Positions 46,056 to 57,094 of a DNA stretch of 64,000 nucleotides are shown here, in pieces. The notes beneath the pieces are model-generated. The model ran no database searches and was not told where the DNA came from. It saw nothing but the letters and a program-made list of their open reading frames with translations. The stretch lies in assembly GCA_020137815.1 (NCBI GenBank), contig CM035350.1:3175037-3239036 (forward strand), read 5' to 3'. The stretch is from Hormiphora californensis (lineage: Eukaryota; Ctenophora; Tentaculata; Cydippida; Pleurobrachiidae). How positions within the stretch are numbered: position 1 is the first letter of the stretch; each line of letters opens with the position of its first letter. The position numbers and the translations under genes are program-made.

Positions 46056-46383
46056 ATCCATCCGAAACCGACAACCGTTAAACAATTGTAAACACAAGAT
46101 CTGATGTTTCCAGCAAACAAATACGTCTGTTATTGGTCAGACGTTAAATTCCACAGTACTTTCATAATAATAAACACACTACTCGTCACCGTTCAAGACG
46201 TGACTTAACTTACAGACGCGACACTTTGACACATTTCAACTCCCTTAAAATGATAAGTAGATCTTAATTATAACTAAATAAGGGGACGAAATATGTCAAA
46301 ATTTAAACTGAATAGCGATTTAACTATTTACAACATAATAATGTTTCCCCGAAATTCAATTGTCCCTCTATCTCTCTCTCTCC

Positions 46384-49300
46384 TCACTGGGGCGGTTTTA
46401 GCGAGCATTTGATTTGTTTTTCAAGTCCAGAATATGCTCCCGATCCCAGTCCTGATTCCAACATTTTCACAACACAATTCTTCGTCTGTGAGATAGCAAG
46501 TTCAAGAGGTGGCTGTCGGGGTAGTCCATGTGATTCTGAAAAAGATTAGGTTAGAATTGGTGTATCCAGACGGGATGAAAACGATAAATATTTCTGATGG
46601 CATCTTGGCTCGTCCAGACGAAATCATATACTGAATCTGGGATATCACATATGAAACATCGTGCGCATTTGCATGGTCCGAGTAGCGCTGACAAGCGATT
46701 TTAACACACAGGAGTTGGGATTATGGATAAATATCCAAATCCCAGGCGAAAATGAAGAGAATATGACACATATTGCAATACGTGGTAAACAAAGCACAGT
46801 CGATAGGGGGGTTTGTATTTGGCTGCCAACTGTTTCCATGTCGTGCAGCTGCAGCAGGTGGAGACCTGCATTCTAGGCAGCGACAATTCCAGGTAGTGCG
46901 CGTCGCAACGTCACGTGCAAATGGTGTGCTTTTCACTTGTGCGCGGTGCACAAACGAGTGAAAGGTGTAAAAACAACATCATAATATATCAGCTGACCTA
47001 GCATGGCACTGTTGAGATCTGCACTGAGTTGTTCCCTCTGTGATGGCTCCATTAGATAACCCATCTGGGACATTCGGGGGTCTTTGTATGCCAACAAACT
47101 GAACGCGTCTTTTAACTGTAACAGAAAAGGGAGGTTAACCAGGAAGGGAGAGTGTGGACTACACAGAGTAGCAAACAGGGTAGTGTTTTATAGGAAACAG
47201 GGGAAGTAGTACACGTCACACACACACATTAGTAGTGTAGTCTGGATATAGAAAGTAGAGGTTTATCTGGAGAGAGAAGGATAGAGTAATTAGGAAATGG
47301 AAGTTCTATTTCCTAACTACTTTCTCTTCAGATAACGCTCTGCATCATGGAAGAAGTTAAGGAAGAAACGTACCTGCTTTTTCAGTTCATCATTTTGGAT
47401 ATTTCTTGAGTTTAGCTCCCTCCCAAACTGTAGAAGTTGCTCCAATATCCGTCTGTTTGGTGTGTGTGGCTGGTCTGATCCTTCTTGTGTTTCATCTGAG
47501 AGGTAGATAGTTGAGGAATGTATCAGTAACAACATTGTAATTGTGAGACTATTCAGTTGTAATTTGCCCAAAAAGCACTAGTGAACTCTCATATTTGGTC
47601 GCACTGTCAAAAACCCATGAATATGCGAATCTAATTTCTAATGCTTTGAGAAAGAATAATGCCAAATGATCATACAAATGTGTCCGGAAACTCTTTGTCT
47701 AACGCCTGAGTATGGGGGACTCTATGTCTACCAAGTCTAACACAGGGGGACTCTTTGTCTAAAAATTGTTCTAAGTCTAAACAAGAATTATTGCATTATG
47801 TATTCATAATGCGGTGTTTCCCTGCCCCAGATGGGTGTAAAATTGATGACTAAGCTTCAAATTCAGATTTTCCGATGAATTTTGCACTCTAAGAGCAATT
47901 TTTGGCTAATACGATGTTAGTTGCTATGGTAACCAGGGTGGTTGCTATGGTAACCAAGGCAGTTGCTATGATAACTAAGACAGTTGCTTAGGAGACCCTA
48001 GTTGGTGACCAAGCGCTTCACCTTTACCCTCAGGCCTCAGTAATCTTAACACCAGTCACTTGCAATTATTGTGTGATAGTAGTTTCATGCTTGGAAGACT
48101 TGCTACCACGTCATGGTACGGCTGTAGGGTACCCAAAGTGATTTCAGGTGAAAATAGGAAGTGATACGAGTGAGTAATTGCGCGCCACAATGTGTGTTAA
48201 TCATTTCCTTTGTTGCATCAACAAAGTGTGAGTTGAAAGATTTATGAAGGAGCAGACTTTGTTGCTATGTGTAACGGTGGACAGACGGACGGACATTTTA
48301 GTTAACTACACAATCTGCTGATTTCTAAACCCTGAATGATCTTTTTAGCACGTGCGTGCTAAAAACATCATCCCGGGTGATTGCCTTCGGCAATCACCCG
48401 GGCAGGGAAAAAATCCGGACTCTATGTCTAAAGTCTAAAGTTAGACTTATATAGAGTCCGTTTTAGACTTGGAGTCCGCCTTTTTTAGACCTGGAGTCCG
48501 TTAGACTTAGAGTCCGCGACCCATTGAGTTTATCAGACTCAAAACCCTACCACCTTCCAGTCTCACCTACAGCTAGTCTCACCTAATTACCAGCACCAGT
48601 CTCACCTAATTACCAGCCCCAGTCTCACCTAATTACCAGCCCCAGTCTCACCTGATTTCTGATCAACATCCATTGTATCTTCCTCCTTCTCCTTCTCTTG
48701 TTCCTTTCCATTAATTAACCTTGCAATACTATATGGGTGATTGTGGTTTCCTCCCGCCCCAATGTTTCCAATCATCTCTATAAAGCTCCTGATTTGAAGT
48801 TTGAACAACAGCTCAGGTTTAGAAGTTAGGAGATCCGGGTAGAGCTGCTGAACAAGTATCACCGCCTCACTTATCTGCCCGTTCATGATCAATTTCTGGA
48901 CTTTTTGTCTGTTTTGGATGGATGGGATGTCTTCAAAGAAATAGAGGTTGGTAGTTTTAGCAAAACTCTCTGCCGCACCACAGTAACCATGGTGAATTAG
49001 GTAGCTGAAGACAAGCTTTTTGAGGGTAAGGTCTAGTTCCGATTCTTGGTGTCGGAAGGGAATGTGTGTTTCAATTTGGTCTTTTAGTTTGGTTCTCCAC
49101 TCCAACATATACCCTTCTATATCAAACATGAACGGCCTATCACCTGAGATGTGGACGAGTATTAATAAAGAGATGGGATGGGAATATACAGCAAAATAGA
49201 CAGTGAAATAGGAAACCGAGATAATGTGAGAGATAGACACACATTTCAATTTTATGCGTGCTTATTTAGAGTTCCAAAATGTAGGATCTACCCACCAAAG

Positions 49301-50088
49301 TTTGCATCAGCGATCTCGCCCGGTGACTGCAGTCCCACCGTTGGGTATAGGTTCTGGGGGACCTTCTGGAAGGCAGTACCCAGGTTCATACCATTCTTTG
49401 TGTAGAAAACAGAGTTATCAATCATATTCACACAGCAACCTGATAAGGGTTTACAACTCAATTTCAGTAAACTAACAATAATTAGGGAGGGTAGATAATT
49501 ACAGAGTTAGAAACTTACCGATCACATCTCCGGTTGTGAAAGTAGGGCCATATTTCTTGCCGCTGCCGCTGGAACAAAACGAGTTACCATCGTCTCCATG
49601 GTAACCATAACTGTTGTTCTCCCACCCGGGTAGTCGGTTCATATTCACCTTGGCATCGGCCAGCCCTATACCCATATACCTGGGGGGGGGAATAGTTCAG
49701 GGGAATAGTTCATGGGGGTTGTGACACAAATAAATGTTGAAAATTAATCGAGCACACCCACCCGTTCTTTCCCTTGCTGATGATTTTAACTTCAAAATAG
49801 TAGATACCACAGGCAGCTGGTATGGGATGGGTTGCTCTGACGCTGGCCGCATCTCGGTGGTTCTTTCCCTGACCGTTATAGTGAACCCTGATGAGGGATA
49901 TTTAGTATTATTATGGGAGGGTTATATGGTACCTTGGGAACAAGATATAAGGTGAAATGAGTGATATACCTGAGGTTACTTCGGGATAGTTTGATGAACT
50001 GCCACCGATCCTTACTACTCCATGCCCTGGGAAGTACGGACTCCTGGACATGGGGGTAGAGCCGGGATATCCTGTCTTCAGATGTCAT
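46384..50088 (-). CDS. RANBP9: RanBP9/RanBP10 homologue (SPRY-LisH-CTLH-CRA protein)
   Basis: Eight exons on the minus strand: 50088-49970, 49887-49762, 49679-49519, 49439-49296, 49143-48652, 47495-47374, 47115-46998, 46535-46384, giving 477 residues with consistent phases. The SPRY domain spans about residues 35-185 ([72 protein letters not shown]). A LisH follows at about 219-250 ([19 protein letters not shown]), then CTLH, and a C-terminal CRA region ([24 protein letters not shown]). Known role: scaffold of the CTLH/GID E3 ubiquitin-ligase complex. The start is placed at the first ATG before the conserved RLYPHV segment. The bases before it (CAATAGCTGCAG) also look like an acceptor, so an upstream N-terminal exon is possible. 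The intron after 48652 is 1.16 kb and full of repeats. Confidence 0.93.
47920..47996. promoter_or_regulatory. Four-unit array of RFX X-box-like motifs
   Basis: GTTGCTATGGTAAC occurs at 47920-47933 and 47941-47954, GTTGCTATGATAAC at 47962-47975 and GTTGCTTAGGAGAC at 47983-47996, a strict 21-bp period. The first two match the palindromic X-box bound by RFX factors (known consensus GTTGCCATGGNAAC). Whether this intronic, repeat-embedded array is functional is unknown. Confidence 0.5.
48372..48402. repeat. GC-rich perfect hairpin (14-bp stem, 3-nt loop)
   Basis: CCCGGGTGATTGCC, loop TTC, then the exact inverse. It lies inside the repeat unit of the RanBP9/10 intron. Confidence 0.8.
48545..48652 (-). 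repeat. 24-bp minisatellite that repeats the 5' splice site
   Basis: On the minus strand the exon ends ATCAG and the intron begins GTGAGACTGG. The unit GTGAGACTGGGGCTGGTAAT plus TAG then recurs about four times downstream with AG before each GTGAGA. Each repeat therefore recreates a donor-like site. Confidence 0.8.
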
Positions 50089-50481
50089 CCTGCAGCTATT
50101 GAGATGAGGGACGAGGGTGTCACTTGTGTTGCTTAAACCCAAGGGGGGGGGGGGACAGGGTCGGGCAAGGCAAGGTGTCACATTGTCACAATAGAAGGGA
50201 CATCCAATATAATGGGGATATTGAGTCGGAAATAAACATACAGAGTTTGAAAAAGATGAATGGCAAATAAAAGGATGAAGAAGAATCACAAAACGAACAC
50301 TCTTAAATATTTTATTGGGGGGAGAGTGCTCCCGTAAATAATCTTTGATACTGAGAGTTCTCTCTTAAATCAACTAAATAAACAACATTTTTAACATTTT
50401 ATGAAAATAAAACAATTTAAAGAACAGACGAACAAGCAGAATCGGAGTAAAGGTATGACTGACACACTGGAGATTACATAA

Positions 50482-52362
50482 CTAGGCGAGGTTTAGCATT
50501 TTGAAGACCCGATGCCCTATATGAGCGTGGGGGTCCCACCTCACTAAACACTCTAATGCAGGGACAGGGATTGAAGTCAGTCCGTAGAGGGCCCCCGATA
50601 TTTGGGCTGTAACGGACCCTACTGTATCAGCATCACCACACCTGGGAGGGAGAGAGGGTGTGATATACAAGTTAACTTTCTAATGTACACTGATTGTATC
50701 TGGGGGGGGGGGGGGCTTTATTTTCAACACATCTTCCTTTCTTTGATTGACTATCAAACCAACTCCCAATTATATACTAACCAGGAACCGACCGAATCAG
50801 GAAATACTGGTCCCTGATTGGCTGATAACCAGTCACGTGACCTAAATAACGAGTTCTGATTGGCGGTTTCCTTGTTCCGGTCGGTTCCTGATACTAACAT
50901 GTTGATAACTTTAAGGACGGCCTCTTCGTAACACCCTGTATGGTAGACACAGTGAAGGGACATTGCCAGGTTATCGCAGGTGTAACTTCCTACATATCCG
51001 GGTTGAGTGGCAGACCGGGTGGGCGAGTATCTGTAGTCCTCTCTCCTCCAACTCCAATCTTGATCTGCTGCCTCCTTGTTAAACTGGTCTTCCACCCAAT
51101 CCTGGGGGGGGGGGGGAGGGGGTTGTTGAAAGTGTTTGGGGAAATGCAGGGGGATGTTAAACTGGCCTTCCACCCAATCCTGAGGGGGGGGGGGGTTGTT
51201 GGAAGTGTTTGGGGAAATGCAGGGGGATGTAAATGAGGGTCAGGGTTAGAAAATAACAAGGGAATTATTGTATTGTTCATCTTTCCTGTAGTACGAGACA
51301 ATATCCTGAACATTCCCACCAACTGACCTTATTAGCTTCCCCCTTGACCAGTGCCTTAACAGTATCACTATGTATGTACTCATCCAGTACACCCCAATCT
51401 AGTGAATCCAGGAAATCTTTCCCGTTAGTACAATCTGATTTCAGAGCACACACAATGACGTGACTAAGAACTGCAGAACATTCAGCCGAGTGTAGCCCAC
51501 TGTGTGAAGTAAAGCTTTGTTTCATAGCCTCAGAAATAAGAAACTCCGAACTTTCGTTCCGATAGAATATGGGCAGGGGACAGAGCCGCATTATTGAACC
51601 GTTTCCACTCATATCCTCAGATCCTTCAGCCCACAGAGACGTGTGGTCCTGTATAAAGGTCTGCAGGGAGTGGGATATCTGTCCACCTAGTCCCACTGAT
51701 CTCCCGAACCAGAGTTTGCTATTACGACACTGCTCATCAAAACGGAACGCGTTGTTATACCCTAGAAACCACCACATCACAAATCTTTTCCTCAGGTCTA
51801 TCTGGTCAACATGTCCACATACCAGGAGAGAGTCTGCTAGACACAACCCCATGCTAGTATCATCAGTATACTGACCTGCCTTCAGACCGAACTTGTTATA
51901 AACTCCAGGGGCGCTAAAATGAAGTTTGTCCAATTTCTTTATAATCACTTTCTCGTATTGGACAGGCACAAACTCGAGGGTGTGGCCCCAGGAGTCTGCA
52001 ATAGCCATACCGTATATCGAACCCAGGCACTTGTTTAGTTCTTTGTTTCTACAAAACTGGGAGTTCGCAAAGTCCATGATGACGGAGTTTCCTCCCCATT
52101 CTTCACTAGCATTGTCTGGGAAGATGCAGTAATCAATACATGTGGGCAGAGGTGCAAACGCAGCAATTGAATCCTCCTTCGCTTTTTCAATAGTCTTCTT
52201 GATATCTTTTGGTTTTACGGAAGGCAGGTGTTCTGTCACTATCGGGTTGAAGCTTCGTTTCGAGTCTATTTGAGCTATTCTTGTTTTTATAGCATCAGTT
52301 GTCTCGGTTGAGTACGTTGGCACAGCAGCTGCAGAGGAGGTTTTACTTGTTTCTTGGCCCAT
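50482..52362 (-). CDS. ADP-ribosylglycohydrolase family protein
   Basis: Three exons on the minus strand: 52362-51328, 51101-50899, 50641-50482, giving 465 residues. The catalytic domain starts at about residue 112 (LGSIYGMAIADSWGHTLEF). It carries both metal-binding motifs of the family: GQYTDDTSM at 163-171 and CGDADTVGS in the last exon. SGNGSIMRLCPLP and the QPGYVGSY...DNLAMSLHC segment are also conserved. Family members hydrolyse ADP-ribose from proteins or small acceptors with two Mg ions, and the retained motifs suggest an active enzyme. Start: I chose ATG 52362, which gives MGQETSK, a strong N-myristoylation context; the frame stays open to an upstream ATG at 52491. A MITE (50782-50890) lies directly at the 5' splice site of intron 2. 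A likely poly-A signal (AATAAA on the minus strand) is at 50316-50311. Confidence 0.9.
50782..50890. mobile_element. 109-bp hAT-like MITE, copy 2, at a splice donor
   Basis: The termini are CAGGAACCGACCGAA and TTCCGGTCGGTTCCTG. It is flanked by ATACTAAC on both sides (50774-50781 and 50891-50898), a perfect 8-bp duplication. On the gene strand this duplication is GTTAGTAT, whose first bases are the 5' splice site of the ADP-ribosylglycohydrolase second exon. Confidence 0.92.
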
Positions 52363-52554
52363 CAGAACTCCTGGTCTCCATGCAAGACACCGCCTATACA
52401 TAGAATGAAGGCTGGTTTTGGTAATGGAAATAATGATTACAAAAAGACGATATTGTACAGAAACAGACACATCGGTAAAAATTGAAAACATAATAAATTA
52501 ACTGATCACAAAACTCCTCCTAGGAGTTACTCCTGGCACATACATCTCTCTGAA

Positions 52555-53409
52555 TTATTCTCCCTTGAAGTTAGGTTTTCGTTTGTCTCTAAATGCCATG
52601 AGAGCCTCAATCCTATCCATAGTAGGGATAACGCCCATGTACGCCTCATGCTCCACATCGAGACCGGCTCTAACAGGGCCCGCCTCAAACCCTTCCGTAA
52701 TGGCCTTCTTGGCCATCCTCAGTGCCACCGGACCCCGCTCCTGAAGCAGAGAGGCAATCTCCATGGCTTTAACAAAGGCAGCATTACCCTCCTCGTTCTG
52801 CTCTACACAATAGTTAGCCAGTCCAATCTTCTCGGCCTCAGCTCCAAAGACATCCCTACCAGTGAAGATGAGTTCCTTGGCTCGTGGCACCCCGACAACC
52901 CTGGGGAGTCTCTGGGTGCCTCCACCACCAGGAATGATGGCCAGCTTGGTTTCAGTGAGGGCCATACGAGCATTGGTGGAGCACACCCTGATGTCAGTAC
53001 CCAGAGCGAGCTCCAGGCCCCCTCCCATAGCGACGCCATCAATGGCACATATAACTGGCATGGGTAGCTCGGACATGTCTTGGATCATTAGTCGAAATGT
53101 TCTCACCATCCCAGGAACATCCTCTTCCTTTATAAATAACCGCTCTTTCAGATCTGCACCAGCACAAAACACTTTGGGAGAGGTGGAGTAAAGGACCACT
53201 CCCTGTAACTTCTTTTGCTCCTTAATTTCTGCAAGTTTCTCCCTCAATTGGGCTCCAAGCGACAAACTGACGGCGTTTACAGGAGGTCGGTTCATAGCGA
53301 GCAGTGCAATACCCGGGTTAGACTCAGGGTAAGTAAGAAGAACATCATTAGTGGCTGAGGAGAGTCCACGGCCTCTGACCAGGGCCGAAACCAAGCTTCG
53401 AGCAAACAT
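52555..53409 (-). CDS. AUH: Enoyl-CoA hydratase/isomerase, AUH (methylglutaconyl-CoA hydratase) type
   Basis: Intronless frame of 284 residues. The first ~20 residues (MFARSLVSALVRGRGLSSAT) are basic and Ser/Leu-rich, fitting a mitochondrial presequence. Crotonase landmarks follow: FCAGADLKER (81-90) and AMGGGLELAL (127-136) for the oxyanion hole, ETKLAIIPGGGGTQRLPR (153-170), and a C-terminal PTMDRIEALMAFRDKRKP. These match AUH, which hydrates 3-methylglutaconyl-CoA in leucine breakdown and also binds AU-rich RNA; the close relative ECHDC2 is the main alternative. The N-terminal part is repeated identically in the truncated copy at 55147-55536. Confidence 0.9.
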   Translation of the reverse strand: MFARSLVSALVRGRGLSSATNDVLLTYPESNPGIALLAMNRPPVNAVSLSLGAQLREKLAEIKEQKKLQGVVLYSTSPKVFCAGADLKERLFIKEEDVPGMVRTFRLMIQDMSELPMPVICAIDGVAMGGGLELALGTDIRVCSTNARMALTETKLAIIPGGGGTQRLPRVVGVPRAKELIFTGRDVFGAEAEKIGLANYCVEQNEEGNAAFVKAMEIASLLQERGPVALRMAKKAITEGFEAGPVRAGLDVEHEAYMGVIPTMDRIEALMAFRDKRKPNFKGE

Positions 53410-53972
53410 GTTTTCTATAGAAAGGAATGTTTAGTTTTTATGGACAATATAAATTTAAAAAAAGTAGAAAAAAACTCCCACAGTCCTGCACGGGCCACGG
53501 CGCTCCGCACTAACTGTTGATGCCCAAAAGATTTAGTTCAATAAAGCACACATTTTTAGCTTGCCGCTAAAGAATCGGGGCGTCCTCCCGCCTCCCAGTC
53601 CAAAACGTGACCGATAGGTCATAGGCACTTGTAAAACTCAAGGACTCCTGGTCCTCATGTGAGCGGTGAGCCATGACTCCACTGTACGGTTAACGGTTCT
53701 CCGGTTCTTGTGGAAATTCGGTGTGAGAGAGTCTTCAGCACCTTTTGGAACTCATTGGCAATCCCGCCTGCTGTATTCATAACCAGCGCACATCCATATT
53801 GGCCTGTTTCCAGGTGTGCACTACCAAAAGAGTACACTTAGACCGACTGTTTTTCAAACGGCTATAGCCACGCAACCACATGGCCAATTTGAGTTAACTA
53901 AACGGTATCTGAGAAAGAATCAGTAGCCCTAACCGGTAACCCCAAACCAAACCCTAACCAGACCGGAGACCC
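53084..53972 (-). repeat. 889-bp direct duplication, copy 1 (AUH 5' part and upstream region)
   Basis: Every position matches 55211-56099 at a constant offset of 2127 with no indel seen. It covers the first ~109 AUH codons, the 5' UTR/promoter and part of a mobile repeat with CCCTAA-like runs. Confidence 0.9.
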
Positions 53973-55210
53973 AAAATACAAATACAAATACAATTAACGT
54001 TTATATTCCGCTTTGGGGCTAAATAAATGCTAACACTAATCAGCTGATCGGAACAGCTTCCTCCCAGTATTAACTAGCCTTCTAAAACGGCACCTATAGG
54101 ATTTAAGATCCTTGGAAGTCTAATAAATAACGTCGATAGTCGATATTAGATAATGATATAAAAATAAATATAATGTATTAATAAATTAATAAATTATAGA
54201 AAAGTTTTAAATAAATTATAGAAAAGTATTAACTAGCCTTCTAAAACGGCACCTGTAGGATTTAAGATCCTTGAAAGTCTAATAAGTAACGTCGATAGTC
54301 GGTATTAGATAATGATATGAAATTAAATATGTATTAATAAATTATAGAAAAGTAATTCTACTTGTGATATAATCAAATGATAATTAATTACTTGATTAAC
54401 TGATAAGATGATTAATAAATAAAAACTGTGGTATTAGTTAAGTTAAGTAATACGGAGTAAGAATACTGTTGAATAAGTTAGAAAAGTATTACTTAATCAA
54501 GTTAATACGGAGTAGGAATATGTACTATAACGATATAAATAAGATATATTTAAGTTGATAAGTTAATGTCTAAGTAGATGTAATAATAGAATAATAGCTA
54601 AGTAGATATAGTAACTAATGACTTGAAAAAGAACTAAACCAATAACCTCCGAAAGGTATGATATAGCTAAGTAAGATTAAGTTGTTAATAAGTTGATACA
54701 TATCAGAATAAGATTAAAAATTAAAAATGGAGAAGACCATTAAAGGTCAGTCAGGTAAGCTAATTACAGGATTAAACTAAGTTAATTAAACTAAAATGTG
54801 CCAAGTGCAAAAGTAGGCTAACGTAGAAACCTAACGACTAGCCCGTCCCAAAGATGATTAACTCTCAAAAACACACTATCCACACTCAACTGAACACATT
54901 CTCTGATCTCCACACTCAATTGAACAAAAGAGAGTTTATAAACGTTTCCCCACCCTGGCACATCCGGGATCGTCGCCCTGGCTCCTCAGGGGGCTCACTC
55001 ACTCAAAAATCCTAGAACTCTACTCTGGCCAGGAACATCAGAAACTCATAAAACACACAAAACTCGATAGACATACTCTTGGCATATAAATAGACCCCTA
55101 CTCAGCTCAGATGTAGGAGGAAAGGACTTCAGATGATTAGTAATTATCATAGGATAGGAGTGTAGCACTGATAGGAATGTAGTTCAGATAGGAATGTTGA
55201 CCAATTAGGA
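53973..55210. other. AT-rich insert between the two AUH 5' copies
   Basis: No gene seen. It contains a diverged internal duplication (TATTAACTAGCCTTCTAAAACG at about 54070 and 54226). Near 55086 is a TATAAATAG string followed by repeated ATAGGA units. Its ends do not show obvious terminal repeats. Confidence 0.5.
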
Positions 55211-55536
55211 ATCATTAGTCGAAATGTTCTCACCATCCCAGGAACATCCTCTTCCTTTATAAATAACCGCTCTTTCAGATCTGCACCAGCACAAAACACT
55301 TTGGGAGAGGTGGAGTAAAGGACCACTCCCTGTAACTTCTTTTGCTCCTTAATTTCTGCAAGTTTCTCCCTCAATTGGGCTCCAAGCGACAAACTGACGG
55401 CGTTTACAGGAGGTCGGTTCATAGCGAGCAGTGCAATACCCGGGTTAGACTCAGGGTAAGTAAGAAGAACATCATTAGTGGCTGAGGAGAGTCCACGGCC
55501 TCTGACCAGGGCCGAAACCAAGCTTCGAGCAAACAT
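55147..55536 (-). pseudogene. Truncated AUH copy (first ~109 codons)
   Basis: The frame starts with the same Met and presequence as the full AUH gene and stays identical through GMVRTFRLMI. It then runs into unrelated sequence (PNWSTFLSELHS...) and stops. The catalytic GGGLELAL and GGGGTQRL parts are missing, so it cannot encode a working enzyme. Its upstream region is also identical to that of the intact gene, so it may still be transcribed. Confidence 0.85.
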
Positions 55537-56099
55537 GTTTTCTATAGAAAGGAATGTTTAGTTTTTATGGACAATATAAATTTAAAAAAAGTAGAAAAAA
55601 ACTCCCACAGTCCTGCACGGGCCACGGCGCTCCGCACTAACTGTTGATGCCCAAAAGATTTAGTTCAATAAAGCACACATTTTTAGCTTGCCGCTAAAGA
55701 ATCGGGGCGTCCTCCCGCCTCCCAGTCCAAAACGTGACCGATAGGTCATAGGCACTTGTAAAACTCAAGGACTCCTGGTCCTCATGTGAGCGGTGAGCCA
55801 TGACTCCACTGTACGGTTAACGGTTCTCCGGTTCTTGTGGAAATTCGGTGTGAGAGAGTCTTCAGCACCTTTTGGAACTCATTGGCAATCCCGCCTGCTG
55901 TATTCATAACCAGCGCACATCCATATTGGCCTGTTTCCAGGTGTGCACTACCAAAAGAGTACACTTAGACCGACTGTTTTTCAAACGGCTATAGCCACGC
56001 AACCACATGGCCAATTTGAGTTAACTAAACGGTATCTGAGAAAGAATCAGTAGCCCTAACCGGTAACCCCAAACCAAACCCTAACCAGACCGGAGACCC
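55211..56099 (-). repeat. 889-bp direct duplication, copy 2
   Basis: Identical by eye to 53084-53972. At its right end the mobile repeat continues (CCCTAAAGTCCTAACCCG), whereas copy 1 breaks off into AT-rich DNA. Copy 2 therefore keeps the original right-hand junction. Confidence 0.9.
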
Positions 56100-56750
56100 T
56101 AACAAAAGCCCTAAAGTCCTAACCCGTCGAACGCCAAATCGACGGATTGTTAGCAATGGAAGGCACCCAGATTTTGACGCTGGCCGTTTCTAAACCTTTG
56201 TTGGCTAACGCTGCTGGCCCCTGTTCTGTGCCACGCGGGATAAGGCAGCCCTTTTCAGTCGAAAAACTAAAAAAAAGGAGAAAAAAAAATTAAAAAAAAG
56301 AAAGTTCTTAAAAAATCAAAAATAAAACCGCCGCGCACTTTATTATTAAATTTAAATCGCGCGCAGATTTAAAAGCAGCGAAAAATAGAATATGTCGCGC
56401 ATGCCAGGGAACTGAAATTAAAACAATCGTATTGTGTTGTTGAACTAGAAGTATCCAACTTATGGCACAAAGCATAATAGACACAAAGCTTTACATTTGT
56501 TAGTTCCAATTCAGACTATTCAGAGACCTTCAATGTCAAAACTAGACCTGTCTGACTGCCCGATCCCGTTTGTGCATTGCCTGCGAAGCAGGCAAGCCCC
56601 GGGCGCGCGAACATGGGGGGCGCGACGTGCCCAAGTTTGTGCACTCAGATTCGATCGGTTCGGCACCGCCAGACAGGACCTAAATAGACAAGACGAAGCT
56701 TAGAACTGGATAACGTTTTTCCGTGGTCAAGATTCTTTGAAAATAACGGG

Positions 56751-57094
56751 CTCCCTTGCACATCGGGAGATCTCTGTGGGAGATCTCCCATTGATCTCCC
56801 AGAAAAGTATAATTGTGTTTAAATTGGATAAATCTCGGTTGTTACCGACTAAAGCTCTCAAAAGTCAAGAACATGCTTCAAATTGATATTTTTCTTCACG
56901 GCTACAAATACACATAAACACAAAGTATCAATTTTGAGCATGTTCTTGACTTTTGACAGCTTTTCTGAGGGCGGGATCGTGTTCAGCGGGTCCAAATTAG
57001 TCGGTAACAACCAAGATTTGTCCAATTTAAACAAAATGTAAAAAATTATACTTTTCTGGGAGATCATCGGGAGATCTCCCGATGTGCAATGGAG
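56751..57094. mobile_element. 344-bp foldback element
   Basis: The ends CTCCCTTGCACATCGGGAG and its near inverse enclose two arms containing AAGTATAATT, TCGGTTGTTACCGACTAA and CAAGAACATGCTCAAA-like strings in inverted order. No coding capacity. Confidence 0.75.

Larger units (their letters stand above)
43181..46383. other. Intergenic region without recognised gene
   Basis: It holds (GA)n/(CT)n tracts near 43869-43915, 44640-44720 and 45061-45175, CTGTC-family elements at 45642-45664 and 45968-46055, and a stretch of doubtful quality (about 43670-43800, many G and A runs). Short open frames around 44048-44277 have no recognisable domain. Confidence 0.5.
47690..48520. repeat. Repeat unit bounded by GACTCTNTGTCTAA motifs, in a RanBP9/10 intron
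   Basis: Several copies of GACTCTTTGTCTAA and GACTCTATGTCTA lie at the left (47692-47775). Direct and inverted copies (TTAGACTTAGAGTCC, GGACTCTATGTCTAA) lie at the right (about 48417-48516). Between them are the X-box array and a hairpin. This looks like a non-autonomous mobile element with multiple subterminal repeats. Confidence 0.55.
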
